Assembly (NCBI RefSeq): GCF_002979475.1
Contig: NZ_PCOY01000001.1
Span: 186,001 to 250,000, forward strand
From: Microbacterium sp. MYb62
GTDB lineage: Bacteria; Actinomycetota; Actinomycetes; Actinomycetales; Microbacteriaceae
Length of the DNA: 64,000 bases
Direction: 5' to 3'
Below, in pieces: positions 18,610 to 28,122 of the stretch (positions are counted from its first letter, which is position 1; each line of letters starts with the position of its first letter). The notes beneath the pieces were generated by a model that did not search any database, was not told where the DNA came from, and saw only the letters and a list, made by a program, of their open reading frames with translations. A program made the translations under genes and the position numbers.

Positions 18610-19710
18610 TCAGGCGTCGAGGCGCAGGAGCCAGCCGTGCTTGTCTTCGCGGCGACCGTACTGGATGTCGGTCAACTCCTCGCGCAGGGAGAGGGCGAGC
18701 TCGCCCAGCGGCTGCGGCTCGTCGAAGCCGTCGCCGACCAGCGCGCCGATCGGAGTGACGACCGCTGCCGTGCCGCAGGCGAACACCTCGACGATGTCAC
18801 CGGAGGCCACGCCTTCGCGCCACTCGTCGATCGAGATCGGACGCTTCTCGACCGTGTAGCCGCGGTCCTCCGCGAGCTGCAGGAGGGAATCGCGGGTGAT
18901 GCCCTCGAGGATGCTGTCGGATTCGGGGGTGACCACGCGTCCGTCCTTGAAGACGAAGACGACGTTCATGCCGCCGAGCTCCTCGACGTCGCGCTTCTCG
19001 TTGAGGAACACGACCTGGTCGCAGCCCTTGGCGCTCGCCTCGCTCTGCGCGAGCAGGCTCGAGGCGTAGTTGCCGCCGGTCTTCGCCTTGCCCGTGCCAC
19101 CCTTGCCCGCGCGGGCGTATTCCTCCGAGAGCCAGATGCGCACGGGCTTCACACCGCCGGAGAAGTAGGCGCCGGCGGGGCTCGCGATCACGTAGTACGC
19201 GACCTTCTGCGCCGCGCGTACGCCGAGGAAGGCCTCCTTGGCGAACATGAACGGGCGCAGGTAGAGGCTCTGGTCGGCACCGGAGGGCACCCAGCGGCCG
19301 TCGACGGCGATCAGCTCGCGCAGCGACTGGATGAAGTACTCGGTCGGCAGCTCCGGCAGCGCGAGACGGCGGGCGCTGGCCTGCAGACGTGCGGCGTTGC
19401 GGTCGGGCCGGAACGTGTGGATCGAGCCGTCGGCGTGACGGTAGGCCTTGATGCCCTCGAAGATCTCCTGCGCATAGTGCAGCACCGACGCTGCGGGGTC
19501 GAGCGGGATCGGGCCGTACGGCTGCACGCGCGGACGGTGCCACCCGCCCTTGGCGGACCAGCAGATGTCGACCATGTGATCGGTGAAGACAACACCGAAG
19601 CCCGGATTCTCCAGCGCCTCGTCGAGCCGGGCGGGCGAAACGGCGTTCAGGTTCTTCATGACGAGGAACTCCAGTGGAGCCACGGTCGCCTCTGCATCGA
19701 TGGTCGTCAT
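18610..19710 (-). CDS. ilvE: Branched-chain amino acid aminotransferase
   Basis: PLP-dependent enzyme performing the last step of leucine, isoleucine and valine synthesis. It matches the class IV (BCAT type II) family: the [20 protein letters not shown] region, the catalytic-lysine region [14 protein letters not shown], and the downstream [12 protein letters not shown] and [21 protein letters not shown]. The ATG at 19710 (MTTIDAEAT) has GGAT at a suitable distance; an ATG at 19722 would add four residues but has AGGA touching it. It is close to leuB (60 bp) and on the same strand, so a branched-chain amino acid group is formed with the ilv genes farther on. Confidence 0.95.
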   Translation of the reverse strand: MTTIDAEATVAPLEFLVMKNLNAVSPARLDEALENPGFGVVFTDHMVDICWSAKGGWHRPRVQPYGPIPLDPAASVLHYAQEIFEGIKAYRHADGSIHTFRPDRNAARLQASARRLALPELPTEYFIQSLRELIAVDGRWVPSGADQSLYLRPFMFAKEAFLGVRAAQKVAYYVIASPAGAYFSGGVKPVRIWLSEEYARAGKGGTGKAKTGGNYASSLLAQSEASAKGCDQVVFLNEKRDVEELGGMNVVFVFKDGRVVTPESDSILEGITRDSLLQLAEDRGYTVEKRPISIDEWREGVASGDIVEVFACGTAAVVTPIGALVGDGFDEPQPLGELALSLREELTDIQYGRREDKHGWLLRLDA

Positions 19711-19770
19711 ATCGTCATCCATTCCTCGTGGGTGGGCGCATCGTCGCGCTGTCTCAGAATACGCCTGCGA

Positions 19771-20814
19771 TCAGAGGCGTGCAGTGATCGCGGAGCCGAT
19801 CTCCGCGGTCGCTCGGGCACCCGTGCGACCGGCGATGTCCGCCTCGACCGCGGCACTCACCCGCGCGGATTCCTCGGTCAGGCCGAGGTGGTCGAGCAGC
19901 AGCGCGATCGAGAGGATCGCAGCGGTCGGGTCGGCCTTCTGCTGCCCCGCGATGTCGGGGGCCGACCCGTGCACGGGCTCGAACATCGACGGGAACGCGC
20001 CGTCCGGGTTGATGTTCCCGGACGCGGCCAGGCCGATGCCTCCGGTCACCGCTCCGGCGAGATCGGTGAGGATGTCGCCGAAGAGGTTGTCCGTGACGAT
20101 CACGTCGAAGCGCGAGGGGTCGGTGACCAGGAAGATCGTGGCGGCGTCGACGTGAAGGTAGTCGACGGCGACGTCGGGGTGCGACGAGGCGACCTCGTTC
20201 ACGATGCGCTGCCAGATGGCGCCCGCGTGCACGAGCACGTTGGTCTTGTGGACCAGGGTCACCTTCTTGCGGCGACGCTCGGCGAGCTCGAACGCGTAGC
20301 GCACGACGCGCTCCACCCCGAAGGCCGTGTTCACCGAGGTCTCGTTCGCGACCTCCTGCGGAGTGCCGATGCGGATCGCGCCGCCGTTGCCGACGTACGG
20401 CCCCTCCGTGCCCTCGCGCACCACGACGAAGTCGATCTCGCCGGGGTCGGAGAGCGGACCGGGCGCACCCGTGAAGAGCTTCGACGGCCGCAGGTTCACG
20501 TAGTGGTCGAGTGTGAAGCGCAGTTTCAGCAGCAGCCCGCGCTCGATGTTCGCGTCCTTCAGACGCGGATCGCCCGGGGTGCCGCCGACGGCCCCGAGCA
20601 GGATGGCGTCGTTCGCGGAGATCGCGGCGAGGTCGGCATCGGTGAGAGTCTCTCCGGTCTCGAGGAAGCGTCCGGCGCCGAGCGAGAAACGGGTCTTGTC
20701 GAAGACCACTCCGCTGTCGGCGGTGACGGCATCGAGCACCTTCTCCGCCTCGGCGATGACCTCGGGACCGATGCCGTCACCGGGGATGACGGCCAGCTTC
20801 ACGACACGCGACAT
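19771..20814 (-). CDS. leuB: 3-isopropylmalate dehydrogenase
   Basis: NAD-dependent oxidative decarboxylation in leucine synthesis. Residues 1-20 give [15 protein letters not shown]. The substrate/metal region includes [15 protein letters not shown] (about 97-111), [17 protein letters not shown] and [15 protein letters not shown] (about 212-226). The cofactor loop near the C-terminus reads [22 protein letters not shown]. The 347-residue length is that of the actinobacterial LeuB. The ATG at 20814 has ribosome-binding site AAGGAG at good distance; the longer frame upstream is not needed. It precedes ilvE on the same strand. Confidence 0.96.
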   Translation of the reverse strand: MSRVVKLAVIPGDGIGPEVIAEAEKVLDAVTADSGVVFDKTRFSLGAGRFLETGETLTDADLAAISANDAILLGAVGGTPGDPRLKDANIERGLLLKLRFTLDHYVNLRPSKLFTGAPGPLSDPGEIDFVVVREGTEGPYVGNGGAIRIGTPQEVANETSVNTAFGVERVVRYAFELAERRRKKVTLVHKTNVLVHAGAIWQRIVNEVASSHPDVAVDYLHVDAATIFLVTDPSRFDVIVTDNLFGDILTDLAGAVTGGIGLAASGNINPDGAFPSMFEPVHGSAPDIAGQQKADPTAAILSIALLLDHLGLTEESARVSAAVEADIAGRTGARATAEIGSAITARL

Positions 20815-20841
20815 GACACTCCTTGCGCACTGCACGGGGAT

Positions 20842-20879
20842 GGACCAGCCCGCGCCCGATGTGGCGGGCGAGCCGGTCC
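20842..20879 (-). terminator. Possible terminator hairpin after the drug-exporter gene
   Basis: GC-rich imperfect arms GGACCAGCCCGCGCCCG (20842-20858) and CGGGCGAGCCGGTCC (20865-20879) pair with one bulge region. It lies after the MFS stop at 20894 and ahead of leuB. No T-run, so the call is weak. Confidence 0.35.
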
Positions 20880-20893
20880 TCCCAGCGTACTGG

Positions 20894-22429
20894 TCAGTGC
20901 GTGGGGGCTTTGCGCAGTGTGACGGCGGCGATGACCCCGGCCAGGACCACGAGACCTGCGCCGATGAGCGAGGTCACCATCACGCCGGAGCCGAAGGCGG
21001 CCGCCGCCGCGTCCCACAGGGCCGTCCCGAGCTGACCGGGAAGAGCCTGCGCCGCCGTGTACGCGCCGGCGAGCGTCTCCTCCGCTGCCTTCGCGACGTC
21101 GGCCGGCAGCCCCTCCGGCAGCACGAGCGCGCCCCGGTAGAACGCCGTGATGATGCCGCCGAGCACCGCGGTGCCGAGAACAGCCCCGAGCTCGTATGCC
21201 GTCTCGGAGACGGCACTCGCCGCGCCGGCCTTCGCCGCGGGGGCGCTCGACAGGATCAGCTCGTTGGAGATCGTCTCCGCCGCACCGATCCCGATACCGA
21301 GCACCACGAACGCGACGACGAGCGGCAGGACGCCGTGCTCATGCGTCGTGAACGCGACGATCAGATATCCGGCCACCGACAGCGCCAGTCCGACCGGGAT
21401 GACGATGTGCGGAGGCACACGACGCGAGATCGGCACGACCGAGAGCCCGGCGACGATCATCGCGAGCATTCCGGGAACGAGCGCCAGCCCCGCCGCCATC
21501 GGCGACAGGCCGAGCACGAGCTGCAGATGCTGCGACACGAAGTAGAGGAAACCGACCAGAGCCACGACGCTGAGCAGATTGACCAGGATCGCCCCGGAGA
21601 ACGAGCCGCGGCGGAACAGCGCCATGTCGAGCATCGGCGTCGTGGCACGCAGCTGGCGACGGACGAACAGGTATCCCATCCCGAATCCGAGGATCGCCCA
21701 GGCGGCGGCCTTGAGGCTCGGCCCGTCGACGGCGAGCGACTTGATCGCGTAGACCACGGGGATCATCGTGGCCATCGACAGCACGATGCTGACCAGGTCG
21801 ATCCGGCCCGGGTTCGGGTCTCGGCTCTCGGGCACCAGCAGGGGTGCGGCCACGAGCAGCGGAATGAGCACGGGGACGGCGATGAGGAACACGGATCCCC
21901 ACGCGAAGTGCTCGAGGAGGAATCCGCCCACGATCGGGCCGAGCGCGGAGCCGGCGGAGAACGCCGATGCCCACACCGCGATCGCCATGCGGCGCTGATC
22001 GCGGTTCTGGAAGATCGAGCGCAGGAGGGAGAGCGTCGACGGCATCAGCATCGCGCCGAAGAAGCCGAGGAGCGCACGGGCGGCGATGAGCAGCCCCGCG
22101 GTCGGCGCGAAGGCCGCCAAGGCGGACACGGCCGCGAAGCCGGTGGCACCGATCAGCAGCATCTTCCGGCGGCCGAAGCGGTCACCCAGCGTGCCCATGG
22201 TGACGAGGAGGCCCGCGAGCACCAGGGGGTACACGTCGATGATCCACAGCTGCTCGGCCCCCGTGGGCGCGAGCGCGATGGAGATCTCGGGGAGCGCGAA
22301 GCTCAGCACCGTGTTGTCCACCGACACCAGCAGCACCGGCAGCATGAGGACGACGAGCGCCGCCCAGCCACGGGCTCCGACGCGGGGAGCATCCGTCTCT
22401 GTCGTCGGAATCGACGCAGTACGGGTCAT
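20894..22429 (-). CDS. DHA2-family MFS drug exporter (QacA/EmrB-like)
   Basis: A 511-residue, roughly 14-helix antiporter. The first helix contains [18 protein letters not shown] (family motif D1), and motif A in the first cytoplasmic loop is [14 protein letters not shown] near residues 81-94. Motif C is visible in [17 protein letters not shown]. The ATG at 22429 has GAGAGGTG upstream. It is transcribed divergently from a TetR-type regulator 95 bp away, with a palindrome between them; this arrangement normally means repressor-controlled export of a toxic compound. The substrate is unknown. Confidence 0.9.
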   Translation of the reverse strand: MTRTASIPTTETDAPRVGARGWAALVVLMLPVLLVSVDNTVLSFALPEISIALAPTGAEQLWIIDVYPLVLAGLLVTMGTLGDRFGRRKMLLIGATGFAAVSALAAFAPTAGLLIAARALLGFFGAMLMPSTLSLLRSIFQNRDQRRMAIAVWASAFSAGSALGPIVGGFLLEHFAWGSVFLIAVPVLIPLLVAAPLLVPESRDPNPGRIDLVSIVLSMATMIPVVYAIKSLAVDGPSLKAAAWAILGFGMGYLFVRRQLRATTPMLDMALFRRGSFSGAILVNLLSVVALVGFLYFVSQHLQLVLGLSPMAAGLALVPGMLAMIVAGLSVVPISRRVPPHIVIPVGLALSVAGYLIVAFTTHEHGVLPLVVAFVVLGIGIGAAETISNELILSSAPAAKAGAASAVSETAYELGAVLGTAVLGGIITAFYRGALVLPEGLPADVAKAAEETLAGAYTAAQALPGQLGTALWDAAAAAFGSGVMVTSLIGAGLVVLAGVIAAVTLRKAPTH

Positions 22430-22465
22430 GGAACACCTCTCAGGATCTTGTCGGAAGGTTGGTGA

Positions 22466-22479
22466 ACCGTCCGGATGGT
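22466..22479. promoter_or_regulatory. Putative TetR operator between drug exporter and regulator
   Basis: ACCGTCCGGATGGT is palindromic at 12 of 14 positions and ends at the first T of TATAGT (22479-22484), a probable -10 box for the regulator. This placement would allow autorepression and control of the divergent exporter. Confidence 0.45.
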
Positions 22480-22524
22480 ATAGTAACAGAATTCCCACCC
22501 CGCCTCGCTGTGCAAGGAACCACG

Positions 22525-23067
22525 ATGCCCCGACCGCCCCTCGCCCGCGAGAAGGTGCTCGACGCCTTCGAAGCGATCCTCATCGCCGACGGAGAGCGAG
22601 CGGCGACGCTCGACGCGACGGCCAAAGCGGCCGGGGTGTCGAAGGGCGGGCTCCTCTACCACTTCGGTTCGAAGGACGACCTCGAAGCCGGACTCATGGA
22701 GCGCCTGGAACACCTCACGACCGCAGACCTGGAGCGGATGACCGCGGCCGAGGAAGGTCCCGTCGCCTATTACGTGCGCACGTCGGTGATGGAGGACGAT
22801 GCGCTCGATCGCGCCCTGATCGCCGCGACCCGGCTGGCACAGGGCGGCTCGAATCCCGCAGCCGACATGCTCCGCGAGATCCGACGGCGCTGGGCCGAGG
22901 CGATCCGTCCGCATGTGCGCGACACCGCGAGCCTCGACCTCGTGATGCTGGTGAGCGACGGCCTCTACTTCAACAATTCGCTCGATGTGCACGGACCCGA
23001 GCGCCTGGTCCCGCGCAGCGACGAGCTCGCCGCGTTGATCGCCCTCGTCCTGAAGGCCACCGCCTGA
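22525..23067 (+). CDS. TetR-family transcriptional regulator
   Basis: A 180-residue repressor-type protein. The N-terminal helix-turn-helix reads LDATAKAAGVSKGGLLYHFGSKDDLEAGLM (about residues 33-62), the classical TetR three-helix pattern with YHFGSKDDL at its end. The remaining 120 residues form the ligand domain, with little conservation. The ATG at 22525 is preceded by AAGGAA. The reading frame is open back to 22459, but that would add 22 residues without similarity to the family. Divergent to the DHA2 exporter, its likely target. Confidence 0.9.
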   Translation: MPRPPLAREKVLDAFEAILIADGERAATLDATAKAAGVSKGGLLYHFGSKDDLEAGLMERLEHLTTADLERMTAAEEGPVAYYVRTSVMEDDALDRALIAATRLAQGGSNPAADMLREIRRRWAEAIRPHVRDTASLDLVMLVSDGLYFNNSLDVHGPERLVPRSDELAALIALVLKATA

Positions 23068-23080
23068 GTCTCCGCAGAAC

Positions 23081-23119
23081 GGCGAGAGGGCGGGAGCATC
23101 GCGCTCCCGCCCTCTCGCC
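23081..23119. terminator. Bidirectional hairpin between TetR gene and serA
   Basis: Perfect 17-bp arms (GGCGAGAGGGCGGGAGC and its complement) around a 5-nt loop between the convergent 3' ends at 23067 and 23132. A strong stem with no clear T-run; it fits a shared terminator. Confidence 0.75.
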
Positions 23120-23131
23120 TGTCGCTGTCGC

Positions 23132-24736
23132 TCAGACCTCGGTGATCTCGATCTGACGGAACAGGTCGGCGTCGATCGCGTCGCGCACATCGTCGAGCAG
23201 GTCATCGGAGACCGGCGAGTCCAGCGTCAGGACGCTGAGCGCCTGCGCACCGGCTGCCTGACGGGCGATCTGCATCCCCGCGATGTTGATGCCCGCCTCA
23301 CCGAACTTCTGGCCGTAGACGGCCACGATGCCGGGGCGGTCGGTGTAGAGCATCACGACGTGGTGCTTCTCGATCGGCAGTTCGAGGGCGTGGTCGTTGA
23401 TGCCGATCAGCTTCTCGGTCTGCTTCGGTCCCGTGAGCGTGCCGGACACCGACAGCTGCGAGCCGTCGGACAGCGCACCGGTGAGCGTGATCACGTTGCG
23501 GTACTCGTCGCTCACGTCGTCCTTGAGCAGGCGCACCGCGATACCGCGCTGATCGGCGAGGAGCGGAGCGTTGACGTACGACACGGTCTCGCTGACGATG
23601 TTCGTGAACACACCCTTGAGCGCGGCGAGCTTGAGCACGCTCACGTCGTAGTCGTTGAGCTCGCCGTGCACCTCGACGTCGAGGCTCGTGAGCGGCGACG
23701 TCGCCAGCGAGGCAAAGATCTGACCGAGCTTCTCGACGAGCGAGATACCCGGGCGCACGTACGGGTCGATGATGCCGCCGGCCACGTTCACCGCGTCCGG
23801 CACCAGGTCGCCACCCAGGGCGAGGCGCACGGAACGGGCGACCGAGACTCCGGCCTTCTCCTGCGCCTCTTCGGTGCTGGCGCCGAGGTGCGGCGTGACG
23901 ACGACGTTCGGAAGGTCGAGGAGCGGTCGCGCTGTGCCCCCCTCTGCCGGGGGCTCGGACGTGAAGACATCGAGACCCGCGCCCGCGATCTCACCCGCGA
24001 CCAGTGCCGCGTGCAGCGCCTCTTCGTCGATCAGGCCACCACGGGCGACGTTGACCACGAAGGCGGTCGGCTTCATGGCCGCGAACTGCTCGGCGCCGAT
24101 CATGCCCGTGGTCTCGGGGGTCTTGGGCATGTGGATGGTGAGGAAGTCCGACTCGGCGACGAGTTCGTCGAGCGAGAGGAGCTGCACGCCGAGCTGCTGG
24201 GCGCGGGCAGAGGTGACGTAGGGGTCGTAGGCGACGACGCGCATGTCGAAGGCCGCGAGGCGCGCCGCGACGAGGGCGCCGATGCGGCCGAGGCCGATGA
24301 TGCCGACCGTCTTCTCGAACAGTTCGGCACCCGTGAACGAGCTGCGCTTCCATGCACCGGCCGACAGCGAGGCGTGCGCGGCCGGGATGCGGCGCGCGAG
24401 GCTCAGGATGTGACCGACCGTGAGCTCTGCGGCCGACACGATGTTCGAGGTCGGCGCGTTCACGACCATGACACCGGCCGCCGTGGCCGCCTTGATGTCG
24501 ACGTTGTCGAGGCCGACACCGGCGCGGGCGACGACCTTCAGCTTCGGGGCGTGCGTCAGGGCTTCCTCGTCGATGCGGGTCGCCGAGCGCACCAGCACCG
24601 CATCGGCATCCGCCAGCGCCGCGAACAGCGCCTCACGGTCGGTGCCGTCGACGTCGCGGACGTCGAAGTCGGGACCGAGAGCGTCGATCGTGGCGGGAGA
24701 GAGTACTTCGGCGATAAGCACGACAGGCTTCGGCAC
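23132..24736 (-). CDS. serA: D-3-phosphoglycerate dehydrogenase
   Basis: First enzyme of serine synthesis. The 534 residues fit the long actinobacterial type. The NAD-binding motif GLGRIGALVAARL is near 148-160, NVARGGLIDEEAL near 230-242 precedes catalytic Arg/Glu, and VVTPHLGASTEEAQ near 278-291 carries the catalytic His. An intervening (ASB) domain and a C-terminal ACT domain (VVMLYTDRPGIVAVYGQKFG) bind serine for feedback. GTG start at 24736 has AAGGATC 7 nt upstream. It converges with the TetR gene. Confidence 0.97.
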   Translation of the reverse strand: MPKPVVLIAEVLSPATIDALGPDFDVRDVDGTDREALFAALADADAVLVRSATRIDEEALTHAPKLKVVARAGVGLDNVDIKAATAAGVMVVNAPTSNIVSAAELTVGHILSLARRIPAAHASLSAGAWKRSSFTGAELFEKTVGIIGLGRIGALVAARLAAFDMRVVAYDPYVTSARAQQLGVQLLSLDELVAESDFLTIHMPKTPETTGMIGAEQFAAMKPTAFVVNVARGGLIDEEALHAALVAGEIAGAGLDVFTSEPPAEGGTARPLLDLPNVVVTPHLGASTEEAQEKAGVSVARSVRLALGGDLVPDAVNVAGGIIDPYVRPGISLVEKLGQIFASLATSPLTSLDVEVHGELNDYDVSVLKLAALKGVFTNIVSETVSYVNAPLLADQRGIAVRLLKDDVSDEYRNVITLTGALSDGSQLSVSGTLTGPKQTEKLIGINDHALELPIEKHHVVMLYTDRPGIVAVYGQKFGEAGINIAGMQIARQAAGAQALSVLTLDSPVSDDLLDDVRDAIDADLFRQIEITEV

Positions 24737-24862
24737 AGTGGATCCTTCGGGGCAGCGCGGCAGGGGCCGATGCGCCGCACACCATGGGGGCGCGATCGCG
24801 TCAACTCTACCCGAGCGCTCGAGACCCTCCGTGCCGTGTGACGCCGGCGCGGGCGGTCGGGC

Positions 24863-25198
24863 TCAGGCGCTGGGCATCGTGAGACTCAGCGCGATCAGGC
24901 TCATCCAGAACACCGCGACGACCCCGAGACCCGCGAGGAACACGAGAGCGAGCTCCCCCACGCCGCGCCGTCGGCCGATCGCGTAGGCGAATGCGAAGAC
25001 GATGGCCGGGAACGCCACACCGAACAGCAGTGTCGCCCACCCGCCGCCGGTCAGTCCGGTCTGCGCCATCGTGATCAGATGCGCGACCGCATTCCACACC
25101 GCATACGCGTAGAAGAGCCCCGCCAGTCCGACGACGAGTCCCACGATCCAGCGCGGCGACCCCGTCGACTCCTCCGGAACGATCTGCGAAGCGGTCAT
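24863..25198 (-). CDS. Hypothetical membrane protein, 111 aa
   Basis: Three hydrophobic segments in 111 residues (WIVGLVVGLAGLFYAYAVW; ATLLFGVAFPAIVFAFAYAI; ALVFLAGLGVVAVFWMSLIAL), N-terminus hydrophilic. No recognised family. The ATG at 25198 overlaps the stop of the upstream gene by 4 bp (ATGA), so the two are coupled. Together with that gene it probably forms a small unit of cell-envelope proteins, diverging from the 311-residue membrane protein to the right. No specific role can be stated. Confidence 0.65.
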   Translation of the reverse strand: MTASQIVPEESTGSPRWIVGLVVGLAGLFYAYAVWNAVAHLITMAQTGLTGGGWATLLFGVAFPAIVFAFAYAIGRRRGVGELALVFLAGLGVVAVFWMSLIALSLTMPSA

Positions 25199-25659
25199 GA
25201 TCCGATCACCCCCACGGTGACGAAGGGCCAGGGGACGAGGAGGACCACGCCGGCGAGCAGCACGGCGACACGGATCCACGCCGCCCTCCCGCGCGTGAGC
25301 ACCCAGCTCGCAAGGAACCACAGGGCGGGCGCGGCGATCGCGAGGACGAACCAGGGCAGGAACATCACGTCGGAGACGAGGAAGGACGCGAGAGGCTGCA
25401 GTCGCAGTCCCCCGACGACCCACCCGATCGTATAGAGGAGGTAGACCCCGCCGACCACGCCCACGAGCAGCAGCATCGGCGTGCTCAGGCCGGACGGCTC
25501 GACCGCGTTCGCTGACGAGACGGTGCCGTCCTCGTCGATCGTGCCCACGTCACCGCTGCCCTTGCCGACGGCGTTCCAGCCGTGCGGGAGAGCGGGATCC
25601 TTCGGCGCTGCGGCCTCGTCGCCGTCCCAATTGAGGGCGTCGTCGGAATCGGAAGTCAT
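25195..25659 (-). CDS. Hypothetical membrane protein, 154 aa
   Basis: An acidic, Gly/Asp-rich N-terminal 60 residues (DSDDALNWDGDEAAAPKDPALPHG) is followed by three hydrophobic segments (TPMLLLVGVVGGVYLLYTIGW; SDVMFLPWFVLAIAAPALWFL; and IRVAVLLAGVVLLVPWPFVTV). This tail-plus-membrane design is common among uncharacterised actinobacterial envelope proteins. Stop codon overlaps the start of the next small membrane gene. The upstream region faces a divergent gene starting at 25744, 85 bp away. Confidence 0.65.
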   Translation of the reverse strand: MTSDSDDALNWDGDEAAAPKDPALPHGWNAVGKGSGDVGTIDEDGTVSSANAVEPSGLSTPMLLLVGVVGGVYLLYTIGWVVGGLRLQPLASFLVSDVMFLPWFVLAIAAPALWFLASWVLTRGRAAWIRVAVLLAGVVLLVPWPFVTVGVIGS

Positions 25660-25743
25660 GTCCCCAGCGTAGGACACCCCCTCCACTAGGATCGGGGTTG
25701 CCTTGAGCCGGAACGGCAGGCATCGGAGGGGAAAGGGAGCACC

Positions 25744-26679
25744 GTGGCCGAGAGCGACAAGAGCGACACCGGCGTCGAGTCTGCGGAGGGCACGGGTTCC
25801 GAGCCACCCACAGGCTGGGTGCCCACCCCCGAAGCCCAGGCGAAGGCCACACGATTCCGGTGGATCGCCGCGATCCTCTGGGCCCTCGCCATCGTCGGTG
25901 AGGCCGTCGGCATCTTCTGGCTCCTGCGCCAGCGCGTCTTCGTCGGCGAGGACGGCACGTTCGTGCGCGATCCCGACACCGGTCTCCTGGAGGAGCACGG
26001 CGTCACGGCGCAGTTCCCGCAGTGGGCGTTCATCGCGCTCCTCGTCCTGCTCGTGGTGATCGCGGCGCTGTCGATCACCGGATCGGTGCTGTGGAAGAAG
26101 GCGAATCGCCTCGACCCTGCACGCAGGTCCGACAAGGCACGGTTCTTCGTTCAGAACCAGCTCGGCGCGATCATCGCGATCGTCGCCTTCCTTCCGCTCG
26201 TCACCCTGATCTTCCTCAACAAGGACATGGACAAGGGGCAGAAGACGACCGCCGGCATCGTCGGCATCGCCCTCGCGGCTCTCGCCGTCGTCCTCGGCAT
26301 CGACTTCGCTCCGCCTTCGGTCGAGCAGTACACCGCGGACCAGTCCGCGGTGATCCAGCTCCTGGGCAAGGACGAGGTCGTCTGGGTCGACGGCGGCAAG
26401 GTCTATCACGTGTGCGATGAGGTCCCGGCGATCCAGACCGGCAGCGAGATCCGCACCGGCACCACTGCGGAGGCTGTCGAAGCCGGCAAGATCCGCCTGA
26501 CGCTGCAGTTCGCCTCGGAGCTGCGCGCCTGCGACCTGCCCGTGCCCGAGAACGACGAGGAGATCGCCGAAGCTCTGCGCGCGATCCAGTCCGGCCAGGT
26601 GGACACCGTGCTGCCCCAACCGGTCTGGGCCGATCCGTCCGAGGCGCCGCTCGTGGTGGAGGAAGCGCCCGCCGAGTAG
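25744..26679 (+). CDS. Hypothetical membrane protein, 311 aa
   Basis: GTG start at 25744 with a GGGAAAGGGAG ribosome-binding region. Residues 1-35 are acidic, followed by four hydrophobic segments: WIAAILWALAIVGEAVGIFWLL, FIALLVLLVVIAALSITGSVLW, LGAIIAIVAFLPLVTLIFL and TTAGIVGIALAALAVVLG. The C-terminal 115 residues look extracytoplasmic: EVVWVDGGKVYHVCDEVPAIQTG and two Cys residues that may pair. An acidic Glu-rich tail ends the protein. I do not recognise the family. It faces the two smaller membrane genes at 24863-25659. Confidence 0.7.
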   Translation: MAESDKSDTGVESAEGTGSEPPTGWVPTPEAQAKATRFRWIAAILWALAIVGEAVGIFWLLRQRVFVGEDGTFVRDPDTGLLEEHGVTAQFPQWAFIALLVLLVVIAALSITGSVLWKKANRLDPARRSDKARFFVQNQLGAIIAIVAFLPLVTLIFLNKDMDKGQKTTAGIVGIALAALAVVLGIDFAPPSVEQYTADQSAVIQLLGKDEVVWVDGGKVYHVCDEVPAIQTGSEIRTGTTAEAVEAGKIRLTLQFASELRACDLPVPENDEEIAEALRAIQSGQVDTVLPQPVWADPSEAPLVVEEAPAE

Positions 26680-26720
26680 CGCATGCGTCAACGCTCGTCA
26701 GCGCCGGGAATCACGCGTGA

Positions 26721-27920
26721 CTAATCGCCATCGACGACAGTCACCGGGATCTCCGTCAGCTGCGGCGCTTCGCGGTCGTCTGCCGAAGCGTCCTCGAAAG
26801 CGTCCCGCGTCAGGGCGACGACGCGGTCGACGAACGCATCGACCTTCTTCCGGTAGGTCGGCTGCGCGCTCTCGAACAGAGGGATGACGTAGTTCGCCTC
26901 ATCGTTCTCCGCGACGGCGACCTGTTCGAGATATGGCGGCAGGGCGATCGATCTGCCCTTGCCGAACGTCGCGTCCTCGCCATCGAGTACGGGTTCGTAT
27001 CGGGAGAGCTTGGAGTCCTTCGTCCCGAACGACTGCGCGAGGTAGAGGTACTCGCCGTCCCACGCGATGCCCTGCACCTCCTTGGGGGTCCGGAATGCCA
27101 CATCCGCCGTGATGTGGATCTCACCGGATTTCGTGATGCGCACGTGATTCGAGTCTCCCGCCCTCGTGAGCGTGACGTCGTCGCCCTCCGCGACGTCGGC
27201 GAACTCCAGGGAGAACAACGGGAGTTGAGATTCCTCCGCCTCGTTCGAGAAGTTCCCTGCCCAGAGGACGTCCTCCGAGAACGAGAGGGAAGAAGTCGCC
27301 GGGAGGCTGTCGATATAGAACGACAGTCCATATTCGACCGGCTGCTTGCTCTCGATGTCGTAGCTGTCGATCACCTCCTGCTCGACGGCGGAGATCACCG
27401 CTCTCCCCTCGCGTCGGTCCCCGACCCAGAGGACGCCGCGCTCGCTGTCGTACCCGATTCCTCCGACATGAGCCTTGTTGTCGAGCGAGATCGTCTTGAT
27501 GAATCGCCCGTCCAGATCGAGGATGAAGATCACGGAGTTCAGCTGTCGATCGTGGTCGTACGCCGAGATGAAGACGAACTCCTCGCTGAGCGCGAGCCCT
27601 TGCGGGGTGAACCCGTCGGAGCGAGCGAGGACATAGCCGTCCTTCGCCGCCGCCAGGCCGTACGCACCGTACAACCCGGGGACGTTCACGGCGTTCGAGA
27701 ACGCGTCTCGGATGACGGGGTATCCGCTCATCGCCGCCTGGAATTCTTTGTCGGTGCGCAGGGGGTTGACGGATGCGGTACCGACGGGGATCACGTCGTC
27801 TGCGCGTTCGCGGTCGACTTCGAATGGGCGGGCGCACGCCGTGAGCGAGAACGGGATCGCGAGGGCGAAGAACAACCCTGCCGCACAGACCCTCATCAGA
27901 CCGGACGCGGTTCTCCTCAC
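26721..27920 (-). CDS. Secreted lipoprotein with likely beta-propeller repeats, function unknown
   Basis: A 399-residue lipoprotein. The GTG at 27920 has AGGGGAG 8 nt upstream and gives a short basic N-terminus, a hydrophobic stretch and a lipobox LTAC, so it is exported and lipid-anchored. An upstream GTG at 27944 would add eight residues. The mature part contains repeating strand-rich blades such as QGLALSEEFVFISAYDHDRQLNSVIF, VGGIGYDSERGVLWVGDRREG and VQGIAWDGEYLYLAQSFG, typical of SMP-30/NHL-like propellers. No catalytic residues can be identified. Transcribed alone, convergent to the 311-residue membrane protein. Confidence 0.7.
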   Translation of the reverse strand: MRRTASGLMRVCAAGLFFALAIPFSLTACARPFEVDRERADDVIPVGTASVNPLRTDKEFQAAMSGYPVIRDAFSNAVNVPGLYGAYGLAAAKDGYVLARSDGFTPQGLALSEEFVFISAYDHDRQLNSVIFILDLDGRFIKTISLDNKAHVGGIGYDSERGVLWVGDRREGRAVISAVEQEVIDSYDIESKQPVEYGLSFYIDSLPATSSLSFSEDVLWAGNFSNEAEESQLPLFSLEFADVAEGDDVTLTRAGDSNHVRITKSGEIHITADVAFRTPKEVQGIAWDGEYLYLAQSFGTKDSKLSRYEPVLDGEDATFGKGRSIALPPYLEQVAVAENDEANYVIPLFESAQPTYRKKVDAFVDRVVALTRDAFEDASADDREAPQLTEIPVTVVDGD

Positions 27921-28122
27921 AGTCGGCACTCCCCTTCGTCGCACTCATCTCGCGCCAGCGCGCCGACATGGAGGGGCCCTTCGGGACGCCTTCCTCCACG
28001 TGGGCGCACGAATCCGCCTTCCCTCCAGCTTCGTGCGCGCGCCCACCACGCACTCGGGTACCCGGCCGCATTCAGTACCGTGAGCGGAGAATTCAGTGCT
28101 CCTGCACCACGCTCGGGCCGGG

